Notes: a model not told the origin generated them from the letters alone. Positions 1 through 12,667 are shown, counted from the stretch's first letter. The stretch is 64,000 bases of DNA from Clitoria ternatea (GCA_037962975.1 JAYKXN010000197.1:1-64000); one strand, 5' to 3'. Numbers and translations are program-made.

Positions 1-163
1 AGAACCAATGAATCATCATAGAACTGTTATCAAACACCATATCTTCATGCTCGAACAAACACCAAATAAAGGATGTAACCATGAATCCAAGGGAACTACC
101 ATTAGGAATCATGGAAAAATTTGTCGATCCAAATGCTTTCAATGATCTAAATCCATCAAACAT
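1..163 (-). CDS. Unrecognised partial open frame, open at the window edge
   Basis: From an ATG at 163-161 the minus strand stays open for 54 codons to the edge of the window, beginning M-F-D-G-F-R-S-L-K and ending I-H-W-F. It is preceded by an 11-bp T run. I recognise no domain. The opposite strand is also open for about 46 codons here, so openness alone is weak evidence. It lies inside the presumed transposon end, downstream of leader-like sequence, and could be a first exon of a transposase-type or captured gene. It may equally be chance. Confidence 0.2.
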   Translation of the reverse strand, partial: MFDGFRSLKAFGSTNFSMIPNGSSLGFMVTSFIWCLFEHEDMVFDNSSMMIHWF

Positions 164-559
164 AACAAAAAAAAAAAGATTGATACACTAATCCAGTTTC
201 ACAATAGTAACTTTAATAGAAATATGGATCCTTCTACAATATGGTGAGCAGCCAGCCAAAACCAATGATAAATGCTAAATCAAGCATATGATGGTAGAAC
301 AAAAAATAGAGCAGCGAAGACTGTTGGACAGAAGGAAATCATGATTTTCTTTTATACTGTAAAAGCACATAAACAGAAACTGTAAAAGTGCATAAACAGA
401 AGCAAAAATAGAACCCAAAAATCATAAATCACTGCAACAAAAGAAAGACTAACCCAGAAACTATATAGAAACTTCAGAAGCAGAAAAATAAGTAATAACA
501 AAATGAGAAATTAAAACCTTATAAAACTCAGTGTGAAATGGAAGAAGCAAAAATGTTGA

Positions 560-905
560 AGCTTCAAATTTTAGAGGCAATGGTAACAGTGAAGTGGTGC
601 TACAGTGGAACGCTAGTCACAGTGAGAAGATGAGACGCGTGGTGGTTTGAAGGCATGATGGTTCACCATTGGGACTCTTCCATGGTGGCACAGTCGCGCA
701 GCGAGTGGAGGTACGACAAGGACTATAAGAAGGTACATGTGAACAAAGGCACGATGGGGAGAAAGGATTAAGAGATGAGAGGAAGAGAGTGAAAAGGTGC
801 TGAACAGAGAGTGAGATACGCGGTAGATAAGAGGGAAATGGGAAAAATTAAGGGTTAGGGATTTAGGAGAAGAGGGAAATGAAAATAAAAGAACCATGAT
901 GGGAG
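560..905 (-). other. CT-rich 5'-leader-like segment with short upstream open frames
   Basis: On the minus strand this stretch is strongly pyrimidine-rich (repeated CTCTT, TTTCCC, CCCTAACCC) and clearly richer in G+C than the satellites. That is the texture of a plant 5' untranslated leader. A start codon in an ideal context (GCCACCATGG, ATG at 683-681) opens only six codons (M-E-E-S-Q-W, then stop at 663). A second ATG at 657-655 opens another short frame. The long minus-strand frame spanning 613-918 simply reads through the CT-rich leader and is not credible as a protein. The call is made from composition only. Confidence 0.35.
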
Positions 906-915
906 GGAAAAAGAC

Positions 916-932
916 CACGTGACCTGCACGTG
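916..932 (-). promoter_or_regulatory. Paired G-box motifs (CACGTG x2)
   Basis: Two perfect CACGTG palindromes lie at 916-921 and 927-932, five bases apart and about 140-155 bp inside the transposon terminus. G-boxes bind bZIP and bHLH factors in plants. They stand just upstream of the CT-rich leader on the minus strand, which is a sensible place for a promoter. Promoter function is inferred. Confidence 0.4.
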
Positions 933-1037
933 CCCATTTAATGGGAAATTAACGGCAGTTACAGAATCGCTGTTAACTTTCTTCATCCAATTCAATAATG
1001 TGCTTACTTGTGGTAGTTCTAAGTAACCCCTACTAAT

Positions 1038-1070
1038 AAACCGCCATAAAACTGAATATTTCTTATAGTG
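1038..1070 (-). repeat. CACTA terminal inverted repeat (element end at 1070)
   Basis: Read on the minus strand from 1070 the sequence begins CACTATAAGAAA and has TGGCGGTTT at bases 25-33. The terminus at 60622 begins CACTACAAGAAA (11 of 12 identical) and has TGGCGGTTT at exactly the same bases 25-33. CACTA plus this subterminal motif is diagnostic of En/Spm-type transposons. Confidence 0.8.
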
Positions 1071-1073
1071 CCT
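1071..1073. repeat. Candidate 3-bp target-site duplication (CCT)
   Basis: CCT directly follows the CACTA end and is the first three bases of the family-A unit. CCT also directly precedes the other CACTA terminus (60619-60621), at the same place in the A unit. CACTA elements duplicate 3 bp on insertion. Confidence 0.65.
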
Positions 1074-2017
1074 ACACATATGTTGTCAACATTGCCTCAC
1101 AACATAACCATATTTTTTTCTTTTAGTGAAATTGTCCTAAGGTTTGCTTATCAAGTCTATTTAGCTAAATTTATAATGTCTATTGGGCCACTATGATTTC
1201 AAAAATATAACTAGTATAATTATAAAAACAATTACCATCACTATTTTTAATTGTAATTTTATAATATTTTAAAAATTATTAAGTTGATAGTCTATATGTT
1301 TCATTTTTAGATTTCCAATATGAGTCACTACCGACATATGAAGGAACAAACAATATCTAAATTGAGCCTTAAAAGATCATAACTCAACATAATTTGAGCT
1401 CAAAATTAGCATTTAAATGGACTACACAAGCTTTGAAAATGCTTTATCTATTAGTTTCCATCAAATAAGTAATTCCTCAATAAAATTTCCAGGTGTTTCA
1501 AACAATTCTTGAACTCACAATAATATTGAAAAATCATTGTTGAAGTTTGAATTTAATTTTTAGCATTGAAGAGCTAAGTCTTAGAGTATATTTGGATGGC
1601 TAATTTTAGAATGTTAGAATTATTAAATTCAAATAATAAGTATTTACAAAACAAGTCTTATGAGAAAAATATTAAGAAATATCTGAGAATCATATCTAGT
1701 CATGTATCTATATATATAATTGATTTGCAAATCCATCATTTATTTGTTACTTTACTATGTCAAAAACTTTACCCTAAATTTTAAAACATTGATTTTAAAA
1801 AAATTATTAATGTGTACATACATATATATATATATATATATATGAGTAAAGAACATAATAATAACATATATTAGGTTTAAGAAGAAGTCAAATGTATAAA
1901 CCATTAAGATTAACTACATATTAAACTTTTTAAAAATGGTTCTCTATATTACTCTTCAAAAATAAGAAAATGAAGTCCTTACTTTTTTACTCTAAATAGG
2001 GGTGTCAGACATTATAC
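1071..2017 (+). repeat. A unit L1, abutting the CACTA end
   Basis: Complete 947-bp unit. It has a (TA)n run at about 1822-1843. A 62-codon plus-strand frame at 1596-1784 is not conserved in neighbouring units and is not a gene. Confidence 0.85.
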
Positions 2018-2941
2018 CCTACACATATATGGTTAACATTGCCTCACAACACAACCATATTATTCTTAGTAAAATTGTCCAAAGTTTTGCTTATCAAGTC
2101 TATTTAGCTAAATTTATAATGTCTATTAGGTCACTATTGTTACAAAAGTGTAACTAGTATAATTATAAAAACAATTACCATAATTATTTTTAATTTTAAT
2201 TTTATAATATTTTAAAATTATTAAGTTGTTATTCTATATGTTTTGTTTTTAGACTTCAAAGATGAGTTAGTATCGACATATTAAGGAATAAATAATATCT
2301 AAATTGAGCTTTTAAAGATCATAAGTACACATAATTTGAGCTTAAAATTAGCATTTAAATGGACTACACAAGCTTTGACAATGCTTTATCTATTAGTTTC
2401 CATCAAATAAATAATTCCTAAATAAAATTTCCATGGATTTCAAAGAATTCTTGAACTCACAATCATATTGAAAATTCGTTATTGAAGTTTGAATTTTATT
2501 TTTAGCGTTGAAGAGCTAAGCCTTAGAGTATATTTGGATGGCTAATTTTAGAATGTTAGAATTATTAAATTCAAATAATAAGTATTTACAAAACGAGTCT
2601 TATGGAACAAATGTTAAGAGATATCTGAGAATCATATCTATTGATATATGTATATATAACTGATTTGAAAATCCATCATTTATATGTTACTTTACTATGT
2701 CAAAAAATTTACCCAAAACATTAAAATATTGATTTAAAAATGAATTATTAATGTGTACACACAATGAACAAAGAATATAATAATAACATTTAACAAGTTT
2801 AAGAAGAAGCCAAACTTATAAAACATTAAGATTAACTACATATTAAACTTTTTAAAAATGGTTCTCTATATTACTCTTCAAAAATAAAAAAAAATGAAGT
2901 CCTTTCCTTTTTACTCTAAATAGGGGTGTCACTCATCATAG
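2018..2941 (+). repeat. A unit L2, lacking the TA microsatellite
   Basis: 924-bp unit. Where other units have a (TA)n run, this one goes directly from GTGTACACACA into the GAACAAAGAA flank near 2753-2770. This explains its short length. Confidence 0.85.
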
Positions 2942-3891
2942 CCTACACATACGTGGTCAACATTGTCTCACAACATAACCATATTTTTTCTTTTAGTGAA
3001 ATTGTCCTAAGGTTTTCTTATCAAGTCTATTTAGCTATATTTTTAATGTCTACTAGGTCACTATGATTTAAAAAATATAACTAGTGAAATTATAAAAAAA
3101 ATTACCATAACTATTTTTAATTTTAATTTTATAATATTTTAAATTATTATGTTGTTATTCTATATGATTTGTTTTTAGATTTCAAAGATGGGTCAGTACT
3201 GACATATTAAGGAACGAATAATATCTAAATTAAGCTTTAAAAGATTATAACTCAACATAATTTGAGCTCAAAATTAGCATTTAAATGGACTACCCAAGCT
3301 ATGAAAATACTTAATGTATTAGCTTCCATCAAACAAGTAATTCTTAAATAAAATTTCGTGCGGTTTCAAAGAATTCTTGAACTCTAAATTATATTAAAAA
3401 TTTCTTATTGAAGTTTGGAATTGATTTTTTGCATTGAAGAGGTAAACCTTAGAGTATATTTGGATGACTAATTTTAGAATGTTAGAATTATTAGATTCAA
3501 ATAATAAGTATTTACAAAACAAGTATTATGTGAACAAATATTAAGAGATATCTGAGAATCATATCTATTCATGTATGTATGTATATAATTGATTTGCAAA
3601 TCCATCATTTATATGTTACTTTATTATGGAAAAAACTTTACCCTAAATTTTAAAACATTGATTTAAAAATGAATTATTAATATACTCACATATATATGTA
3701 TATATATATATATGTATATGTGAGTAAAGAATATAATAATAACATTTAATAGGTGTAAGAAGAAGTCAAACTTATAAAACATTAAGATTAAGTACATATT
3801 AAACTTTTTAAAAATGGTTCTCGATATTACTCTTCAAAAACAAGAAAATGAAGTCCTTTTTTTTATTAAATAGGGATGCCACTCCTCATAG
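2942..3891 (+). repeat. A unit L3
   Basis: 950-bp unit with an interrupted (TA)n run (TATATATGTATATATA type) at about 3689-3720. Confidence 0.85.
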
Positions 3892-4833
3892 CCTACACAT
3901 ATGTGGTCAACATTGCCTTACAATACAACCATATTATTTCTTTTAGTGAAATTGTCCTAAGATTTGCTTATTAAGTCTATTTAGCTATATTTATAATGTC
4001 TACTATGTCATTATGAATTCAAAAGTATAACTAGTATAATTATAAAAGCAATTACCATAACCATATTTAATTTTAATTTTATAATATTGTAAAATTATTA
4101 AGTTGTTATTCTATATGTTTTGTTTTTAGATTTCAAAGATGAGTCAATACCGATATATTAAGGAACAAACAATATCTATATTTACCTTTAAAAGATCATA
4201 ACTCAACATAATTTGAGCTCAAAATTAGCATTCAAATGGACTACACAAGCTTTGAAATGTTTCATTTATTAGTTTTCATCAAACAAGTTTTTCCTAAATA
4301 AAATTTCCTGGAGTTTCAAAGAATTCTTGAACTCACAATCATATTGAAAATTCGTTATTGAAGTTTAAATTTGATGTTTAGCACTAAAGAGCTAAAGTAT
4401 ATTTCGATGGCTAATTTTAGAATGTTAGAATTATTCAATTCAAATAATAAGTATTTACAAAATAACTCTTATGTGAAGAAATATTAAGATATATCTGAGA
4501 ATCATATTTAGTCACGTATCTATATCTATAATTGATTTACAAATCCATCATTTATATATTACTTTAATATGTCAAAAACTTTACTCTAAATTTTAAAACA
4601 TTGACTTAAAAATGAATTATTAATGTGTACCCACACAAATATATATATATATATATATATAAGTAAAGAACATAATAATAACATTTAATAGGTTTAAGAA
4701 GAAGTCAAACTTATAAAACATGAAGATTAACTACATATATAACTTTTTAAAAATGGTTCTCTATATTACTCTTCAAAAACAAGAAAATAAAGTCCTTTTT
4801 TTATACTCTAAATAGGCGTGTCACTTATCATAG
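3892..4833 (+). repeat. A unit L4
   Basis: 942-bp unit with a (TA)n run at about 4639-4662. Confidence 0.85.
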
Positions 4834-5559
4834 CCTACACATATGTTGTCAACATTGCCTCACAACACAACCATATTTATTCTTTAAGTGTAATTATCCT
4901 AAGGTTTGCTTATCAAGTCTATTTAGCTAAATTTATAATGTCTATTAGGTCATTATGATTTCAAAAACAATTACCATAATTATATTTAATTTTGATTTTA
5001 TAATATTTTAAAATTATTAAGTTGTTATTTTATATGTTTTGTTTTTAGATTTCAAAGATGAGTCAGTACTCACTTATTAAGGAACAAATAATATCTAAAT
5101 TAAGCTTTAAAAGATCATAACTAAACATAATTTGAGTTCAAAATTAGCATTTAAATAGACTATACAATCTTTGGAAATGCTTCATCTATTAGTTTTCATC
5201 AAATAAGTAATTCCTAAATAAAATTTCTAAGGGTTTTAAAGAATTCTTGAACTCACAATCATATTAAAAATTCGTTATTGAAGTTTGAATTTGATTTTTA
5301 GCACTAAAGAGCTAAACCTTAGCGTATATTTTGATGGCTAATTTTAGAATGTTGGAATTATTAAATTCAAACAATAAGTATTTACAAAACAAGTCTTATG
5401 TGAAGAAATATTAAGAAATATCTGAGAATCATATCTAATCACGTATCTATATCTATAATTGATTTGCAAATCCATCATTTATATGTTACTTTACTATACA
5501 AAAACTTTACCCTAAGTTTTAAAACATTGATTTACAAATGAATTATTAATGTGTACACA

Positions 5560-5596
<37 letters not shown>

Positions 5597-5764
5597 TAAA
5601 AAACATAATAATAACATTTAATAGGTTTAAGAAGTCAAACTTATAAAACATTAAGATTAACTACATATTAAACTTTTTAAAAATGGTTCTCTATATTACT
5701 CTTCAAACACAAAAAAATAAAGTCCTTTCGTTTTTACTCTAAATAGTGGTGTCACTCATCATAG
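4834..5764 (+). repeat. A unit L5 with a small internal deletion
   Basis: 931-bp unit. The usual ATATAACTAGTATAATTATA stretch is missing around 4965, where TTTCAAAAACAATTACC is joined directly. A long (TA)n run lies at about 5564-5593. Confidence 0.85.
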
Positions 5765-6120
5765 CCTACGCATATACTGTCAACATTACCTCACAACACA
5801 ACCATATTTTTTCTCTCAGTGAAATTATCCTATGGTTTGCTTATGAAGTCTATTTAGCTAAATTTATAATGTCTATTAGGTCACTATGATTTCCAAAGTT
5901 TAACTAGTATAATATAAAAGCAATTACCATAACTATATTTAATTTTAATTTTATAATATTGTAAAATTATTAAGTTGTTATTCTATATGTTTTGTTTTTA
6001 GATTTTAAAGATGAGTTAGTACCGACATATTAAGGAACAAACATTATATAAATTGAGCTTTAAAAGATCATAACTCAACATAATTTGAGCTCAAAATTAG
6101 CATTTAAATGGACTACACGA
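5765..6120 (+). repeat. A unit L6, truncated at the A/B junction
   Basis: Only about the first 355 bp are present. The A sequence GGACTACAC passes within 6117-6126 into the B sequence TTTTTAGTCGTTTTATGACG. The few bases around GAGCTTTT could belong to either family, so the breakpoint is uncertain by about 6 bp. Confidence 0.85.
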
Positions 6121-9100
6121 GCTTTTTAGTCGTTTTATGACGTGAATGAATCATTATTTGTACAAATAGCACTCTAAAATGGATTCAGTCATCTTTGATA
6201 TCAATTATACGTTTTTATTTTTATAAGTGTTATTGTTAATTAGAATTCTCTCACTTTTGCTATCAATTATCAATAGAGGTTGATTAATTCCCTTTTTCCA
6301 TTTATTGATAGTAAAGATCGATAGTAAAAGAATCTGACAAAAAAATTAATGAATTATATATTATTAATAATTATATTCTTTTATTTTTTAAGGTTTATTT
6401 AGTAAGAGAACCTCGTAAGGGGTCACATCAAGTCTTAATTAATGCATTTAGTTTAAAATATATTAATATTAATAAAAAAATATATTTTATTTTTCCTTAG
6501 TTTTTAATGTATTTTCTCTTATCCTTTTTATGAGACGTGTTTTTAAAATAACATAATATGGTGATAGAAAAAGAACTAATGGCGAGACTTCTTTTCTTTT
6601 TAAAAGTTTTATACAATATTTACAAATACTTTCAATGTTGATTTGGATTCCATACAATGAAACTACTTAAAAACTTTTATGCGTGCGTACGTGCATCGAT
6701 GGGTGTGTGTGCATTTATGAACTCTTTAAGAGTTTTTTTAGTCGTTTTATAACCAGAATGAATCATTATTTTTACAAATAGCATGCTTAAATGGAGTTAG
6801 TCATCTTTGATATCAATTATATGTTATTATTTTATAAATATTATTCTTAATTAGATTCTCTCACTTTTGCTATCAATTATCAACAGAAGATGATTAATTA
6901 CCTTTTCCATTTATTGATAGTAAAGATCGATAGTAAAAGAATGTGACAAAATTAAGTAAAAAATTATATTTTATTAATAATTATATTATTTTTTTAAAGT
7001 TTTATTTAGTAAGAGAATCGCGTAAGGGATTACACCAAGTCTTAATTGATGCATTTAATTTAAAATATATTAATATTAATTAAAATTATAAACAATATAT
7101 TTTATTCTTCCTTCATTTTTAATGTATTTTCTCTTATCCTTTTTATGACATGTGTTTTAGAAATTTTTATGTTAATTTTTATATGACTTCTTTCAATTTA
7201 CATTGTACATTGAATAATTTTTCAACACATACTTTTATTAATTATTGATCTTTCTTGTTTACTATTCAATGTAATTTTAAAAGTATACCAAGAATAATTG
7301 ACAAGTTTAATATGTTTACCTAATATAACTAAATTTCTTAATCAACATAAAATAACATAATATGGTGATAGAAAAAGCACTAGTGACGAGACTTCTGTTC
7401 TTTTTAAACGTTTTATACAATATTTATAATTACTTTCAATGTTGTTTTGGATTCCATACAATGAAACTACTTAAAAACTTTTATGCGTGTGTACGTGCGT
7501 TCATGCATGCGTGTGCATTTATGAAGTCTTTGAACGTTTTTTTGGTCGTTTTATAACCAGAATGAATCATTATTTTTACAAATAGCATTCTTAAATGGAG
7601 TTAGTCATCTTTGATATCAATTATATATTATTATTTTATAAATATAATTCTTATTTACATTCTCTTACTTTTACTATCAATTATCAATAGAAGATGATTA
7701 ATTCCCTTTTCCATTTATTGATAGTAAAGATTGATAGTAAAAGAATATGACAAAATTAAGTAAAAAAGTATATCTTATTAATAATTATTTTAGTTTATTT
7801 TTTAAGGATTATTTAGTAAGAGAATCGCGTAAGGGATTACACCAAGTCTTAATTGATGCATTTAATTTAAAATATATTAATATTAATTAAAATTATAAAA
7901 AATATATTTTATTTTTCCTTAATTTTCAATGTATTTATGACATGTGTTTTAGACTTTTTCATGTTAATTTTTATATGACTTCTTTCAATTTACAATGTGC
8001 ATTGAATATTTTTTCAACACATACTTTTATTAATCATTGATCTTTCTAGTTTATTATTCAATGTAATTTTAAAAGTATACCAAGAATAATTGATAAGTTT
8101 AATATGTTTACCTAATATAACTAAATTTCTTAATCAACATAAAATAACAAAATATGGTGATAGAAAAAGCACTAGTGACAAGACTACTTTTCTTTTTAAA
8201 AGTTTTATACAATATTTATAAATATTTTCAATGTTGTTTTGGATTCCATACAATGAAACTACTTAATAATTTTCGTGCATGCATACGTGCGTCCAAGCAT
8301 ACGTGTGCATTTATGAAGTCTTTGTGAGTTTTTCTAGTCGTTTTATGACGTGAATGAATCCTAATTTGTACAAATAGCATTCTTAAATGGATTCAGTCAT
8401 CTTTGATATCAATTATATGTTATTATTTTTATAAATATTATTCTTAATTACAATTCTCTCTCTTTTACTATCAATTATCAATAGAAGATGATTAATTCTC
8501 TTTTTCATTTATTGATAGTAAAGTTTGATAGTAAAAGAATGTGACAAAATTAATTAAAAAATTATATTTTATTAATAATTATATTATTTTATTTTTAAGG
8601 TTTATTTAGTAAGAGAATCGCATAAGGGATCACACCGAGTCTTAATTAATGCAGTTAATTAAAATAAATTAATATTAATTAAAAATATAAATAATATATT
8701 TTATTTTTCCTTAATTTTTAATGTATTTTCTCTTATCCTTTTTATGACATGTGTTTTAGAATTTTGCATGTTAATTTTTATATGACTTTTTTCAATTTAC
8801 AATGTGCATTGGTTACTTTTTCAACACATACTTTTATTAATTAATTTTGATACTATTTATATCAGTGGAATATGAAATAATCATTGATCTTCTTGTTTAT
8901 TATTCAATGTAATTTTAAAAGTATACCAAGAATTATTGACAAGTTAATATATTTACCTAATATAACTAAATTTCTTAATCAACATAAAATAACATAATAT
9001 GGTGATAGAAAAAGCACTAGTGACAGTTCTTTTCTTTTTAAAAGTTTTATACAATATTTATAAATACTTTCAATGTTGTTTTAGATTCCATACAATGAAA

Positions 9101-9957
9101 CTACTTAATAATTTTCGTGCATGCATACGTCTATCCATGCATGCGTGTCCATTTATGAAGTCGTTGAGGTTTTTTATTCGTCTTATAACGTGAATGAATC
9201 ATTATTTTTACAAATGACATTCTTAAATAGATTCAATCATCTTTGATATCAATTATATGTTATTATTTTTATAAATATTATTCTTAATTAAAATTCTCTC
9301 AGTTTTGCTATCAATTTTCAATAGAGGTTGATTAATTCCCTTTTTCCATTTATTGATAGTAAAGATAGATTGTAAAAGAATTTGAGAAAAATAATTAACA
9401 AATTATATATTATTAATAATTATATTCTTTTATTTTTTAGGTTTATTTAGTAAGAGAATCGCGTAAGGGTTCACATCAGGTGTTAATTAATGTATTTAAT
9501 TTAAAATATATAATATTAATTAAAAATATAAATAGCATACTTTATTTTTCCTTAGTTTTTAGTGTATTTTCTCTTACCCTTTTTATGAGACCATTTTTTG
9601 AATTTTTCTTGAATTTTTATATGACTTCTTTCAATTTACAATGTGCATTATTTATTTTTTTCAACACATACACTTAATAAATAATCTTGATACCATTTAT
9701 GTCAGTGGAATATGAAATAATCATTAATCTTTCTTTCTTATTATTCAATATAATTTTAAAAGTATACCAAGAATAATTGACAAGTTTAATATGTTTACCT
9801 AAAATAACTAAATTTCTTAATCAACATAAAATAACATAATATGGTGACTGAAAAAGAACTAGTGGCGAGACTTCTTTTCTTTTTAAAAGTTTTATAAAAT
9901 GTTTATAAATACTTTCATGGTTGTTTTGGATTCCATACAATGAAACTACTTAATAAT
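6121..9957 (+). repeat. B1 subfamily, left margin of the B array
   Basis: These units carry ATATGGTGATAGAAAAAG, CAATGAAACTACTTAATAAT, and GAATGAATCATTATTT after the tract. The interior instead has ATATGTTGATAG, an AATAGTACATAATAAT form, and GAATATTATTATTTTTAC. Divergence between units is much higher than in the centre. The plus-strand frames at 7362-7556 and 8999-9193 are products of this sequence and differ by frameshift between units, so they are not genes. Confidence 0.85.
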
Positions 9958-9995
9958 GTTGTTTTAGATTCCACACGATAATAGTACATAATAAT
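9920..9995 (+). repeat. B1/B2 switch point with a 38-bp tandem duplication
   Basis: 9920-9957 carries the B1 version (GTTGTTTTGGATTCC...GAAACTACTTAATAAT). 9958-9995 repeats the same segment in its B2 version (GTTGTTTTAGATTCC...AGTACATAATAAT). The changeover from B1 to B2 therefore falls exactly at 9957/9958, with the segment present twice. Confidence 0.8.
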
Positions 9996-10559
9996 TTTCG
10001 TGCGTGCGTACATGCGTCCATGCATGCGTGTGCATTTATGAAGTCTTTGTGAGTTTTTTAGTCGTTTTATAACGTGAATATTATTATTTTTAGAAATAGC
10101 ATTCTTAAATGGATTCAGTCACCTTTGATATCAATTATACGTTATTATTTTTATAAATATTATTCTTAATTAGATTCTCTCACTTTTGCTATCAATTATC
10201 AATAGAAGATGATTAATTCCCTTTTCCATTTATTGATAGTAAAGTTCGATAGTAAAAGAATCAGACAAAAATAATTAATGAATTATATATTATTAATAAT
10301 TATATTCGTTTATTTTTTAAGGTTTATTTAGTAAGAGAATCATGTAAACGATCACATCAAGTCTTATTAGATCCATTTAATTTAAAAAATTATTAATATT
10401 ATTAAAAAATATTATATTTTATTTTATTTTTCCTTAGTTTTTAATGTATTTTCTCTTATCCTTTTTATGAGACGTGTTTTTGAATTTTTCTTGTTAATTT
10501 TATATGACTTCTTTCAATTTATAATGTGCATTGATTATTTTTTTCAACACATACCCTTA

Positions 10560-10880
10560 TTAATTAGTATTAATACTATTTATATCAGTGGAATATGAAA
10601 TAATCATTGATCTTTCTTCCTTGCTATTCAATGTAATTTTAAAAGTATAGCAAGAATAATTGACAAGTTTAATATGTTTACCGAAAATGACTAAATTTCT
10701 TAATAAACATAAAATAACATAATATGTTGATAGAAAAAGAAGTAGTGGCGAGACTTCTTTTCTTTTTAAAAGTTCTATACAATATTTATAAATATTTTTA
10801 ATGTTGTTTTGGATTCCATACAATACTAATACATAATAATTTTCGTGCGTGCGTACATGCGTCCAAGCATGCGTGTGCAT
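10560..10880 (-). other. Recurrent minus-strand open frame of the B unit (not supported as a gene)
   Basis: This 106-codon frame starts in the CpG-rich tract (M-H-T-H-A-W-T-H) and reads into an AT-rich, Leu/Ile/Tyr-rich stretch. Related frames of 107 and 106 codons occur at 11354-11677 and 18049-18369. Truncated or shifted versions of 62-102 codons occur at 20713, 21367, 22212, 23057, 24851, 33079 and 46535 and in the 24.8-41.7 kb blocks. Most units break it by frameshift or stop, and the 62-codon form has lost the tract's first residues and ends early. Conservation follows the DNA repeat, not codon positions. No domain is recognised. Confidence 0.15.
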
Positions 10881-11314
10881 CTTTGAAGTCTTTACGAGTT
10901 TTTTAGTCGTTTTATAACGTGAATATTATTATTTTTGCAAACAGCATTCTTAAATGGATTCAGTCATCTTTGATATCAATTATATATTGTTATTTTGATT
11001 AAATATTATTCTTAATTAGATTCTCTCACTTTTGCTATCAATTATCAATAGAAGATGATTAATTCCCTTTTCCATTTATTGATAGTAAAGATCTGTAGTA
11101 AAAGAATGTGACAGAAATAATTAACAAATTATATATTATTAATAATTATATTCCTTAATTTTTTAAGGTTTATTTAGTAAGAAAATCGCGTAAGGGATCA
11201 CATCAAGTCTTATTTGATCCATTTAATTTAAAAGATATTAATATTATTAAAAAAGATAATATTATATTTTATTTTTCCTTAGTTTTTAATTTTATTTTCT
11301 GTTATCCTTTTTAT

Positions 11315-11340
11315 GAGACATGTTTGATATATTATTTTTT
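11315..11340 (+). repeat. Short-unit marker 1 (about 45-50 bp missing)
   Basis: GAGACATGTTT runs straight into GATATATTATTTTTTT. The usual block from AGAATTTTTCTTGTTAATTT to GTGCATTGATT is absent. Confidence 0.75.
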
Positions 11341-12667
11341 TCAACACACACTCTTATTGATTAAGCTTGATACTATTTATATCAGTAGAATATGAAATAA
11401 TCATTGGTCTTTCTTCCTTATTATTCAATGTAATTTTAAAAGTATACCAAAAATAATTGACAAGTTTAATGTGTTTACCTAAAATAATTAAATTTCTTAA
11501 TAAACATAAAATAACATAATATGTTGATAGAAAAAGAAGTAGTGAGGAGACGTCTTTTCTTTTTAAAAGTTCTATCGAATATTTATAAATACTTTTAATG
11601 TTGTTTTGGATTCCATACAATAATAGTACATGATAATTTTCGTGCGTGCGTACGTGCGTCCATGCATGCGTGTGCATTTATGAAGTCTTTTTGAGTTTTT
11701 TAGTCGTTTTATAACGTGAATATTATAATTTTTACAAACAACATTCTTAAACGGATTCAGTCATCTTTGATATCAATTATATGTTATTATTTTTATAAAT
11801 ATTATTCTTAATTAGATTCTCTCGCTTTTGCTATCAATTATCAATAGAAGATGATTAATTCACTTTTCCATTTATTGATAGTAAAGATCGATAGTAAAAG
11901 AATTAGACAAAAATAATTAACGAATTATATATTATTAATAATTATATTCTTTTATTTTTTAAGGTTTATTTAGTAAGAGAATCGCGTAAGCGATCACATC
12001 AAGTCTTTATAGATCCATTTAATTTAAAAGATATTAATATTATTAAAAAATATAATATTATATTTCATTTTTCCTTAGTTTTTAATGTATTTTCTCTTAT
12101 CCTTTTTATGAGACATGTTTTAGAATTTTTCTTGTTAATTTCATATGACTTTTTTCATTTTACAATGTGCATTGGTTATTTTTTTCAACACATACTCTTA
12201 TTAATTAGTCGTAATACTATTTATATCAGTGGAATATGAAATAATCATTGATCTTTCTTCCTTACTATTCAATGTAATTTTAAAAGTGTACCAAGAATAA
12301 TTGACAAGTTTAATATGTTTACCAAAAATGACTAAATTTCTTAATAAACATAAAATAACATAATATGTTGATAGAAAAAGAGGTAGTGGCGAGACTTCTT
12401 TTCTTTTTAAAACTTCTATACAATATTTATAAATACTTTTAATGTTGTTTTAGATTCCACACAATAATGTGCATAATAATTTTCGTGCATGCATACGTGC
12501 GTCCATGCATGCGTGTGCATTTATAAAGTCTTTGTGAGTTTTTTAGTCGTTTTATAACGTGAATATTATTATTTTTACAAATAGCATTCTTAAATGGATT
12601 CAGTCACCTTTGATATCAATTATATGTTATTATTTTTATAAATATTATTCTTAATTAGATTCTCTCA

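Larger units (their letters stand above)
1..1070 (-). mobile_element. Terminal region of a CACTA-type DNA transposon (one end only)
   Basis: This is the only clearly non-satellite sequence on the left side. It ends at 1070 in a CACTA terminus read on the minus strand. Reading inward from 1070 on that strand one meets the terminal motif, GGCGGTTT-type subterminal sequence, two G-boxes (916-932), a long CT-rich leader, a possible 86-bp intron (GT at 517-516, AG at 433-432, after a T-rich tract ending TTGCAG), and an open frame that runs off the window. CACTA elements usually have a promoter close to one end that transcribes into the element, so this order fits the 5' end of such an element. A host gene fragment captured by the element is the main alternative. 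Neither transposase motifs nor the other end of the element are visible here. Confidence 0.6.
1071..6120 (+). repeat. Satellite family A, left array (5 full units and 1 partial)
   Basis: Tandem AT-rich units, counted from the conserved CCTACACAT start, begin at 1071, 2018, 2942, 3892, 4834 and 5765. Their lengths are 947, 924, 950, 942 and 931 bp, then about 355 bp before the array switches to family B. Recurrent blocks include GGGGTGTCACTCATCATAG, a stretch containing AGCATTTAAATGGACTACAC, and ATTTGGATGGCTAATTTTAG. Units differ by many substitutions and small indels, so the array is old. No coding frame is conserved between units. I do not recognise the family. Confidence 0.92.

Noticed and set aside
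851..868. Telomere repeat (TTAGGG / TTTAGGG) near 851-868
   Set aside because: Only one or two imperfect copies (GGGTTAGGGATTTAGG) occur, in a purine-rich stretch. This is not a telomeric array.
613..1079. Minus-strand frames of 101 and 74 codons near the transposon end
   Set aside because: One translates a CT-rich leader-like stretch. The other begins in the first bases of satellite A and reads through the terminal inverted repeat. Neither resembles a protein family.
1596..1784. 62-codon frame in A unit L1
   Set aside because: Not preserved in the equivalent place of the other A units.
7362..9193. Plus-strand frames starting M-V-I-E-K-A-L-V-T in B1 units
   Set aside because: The ATG and downstream frame differ between neighbouring units by small indels and vanish in B2, where GGTGATAG becomes GTTGATAG.
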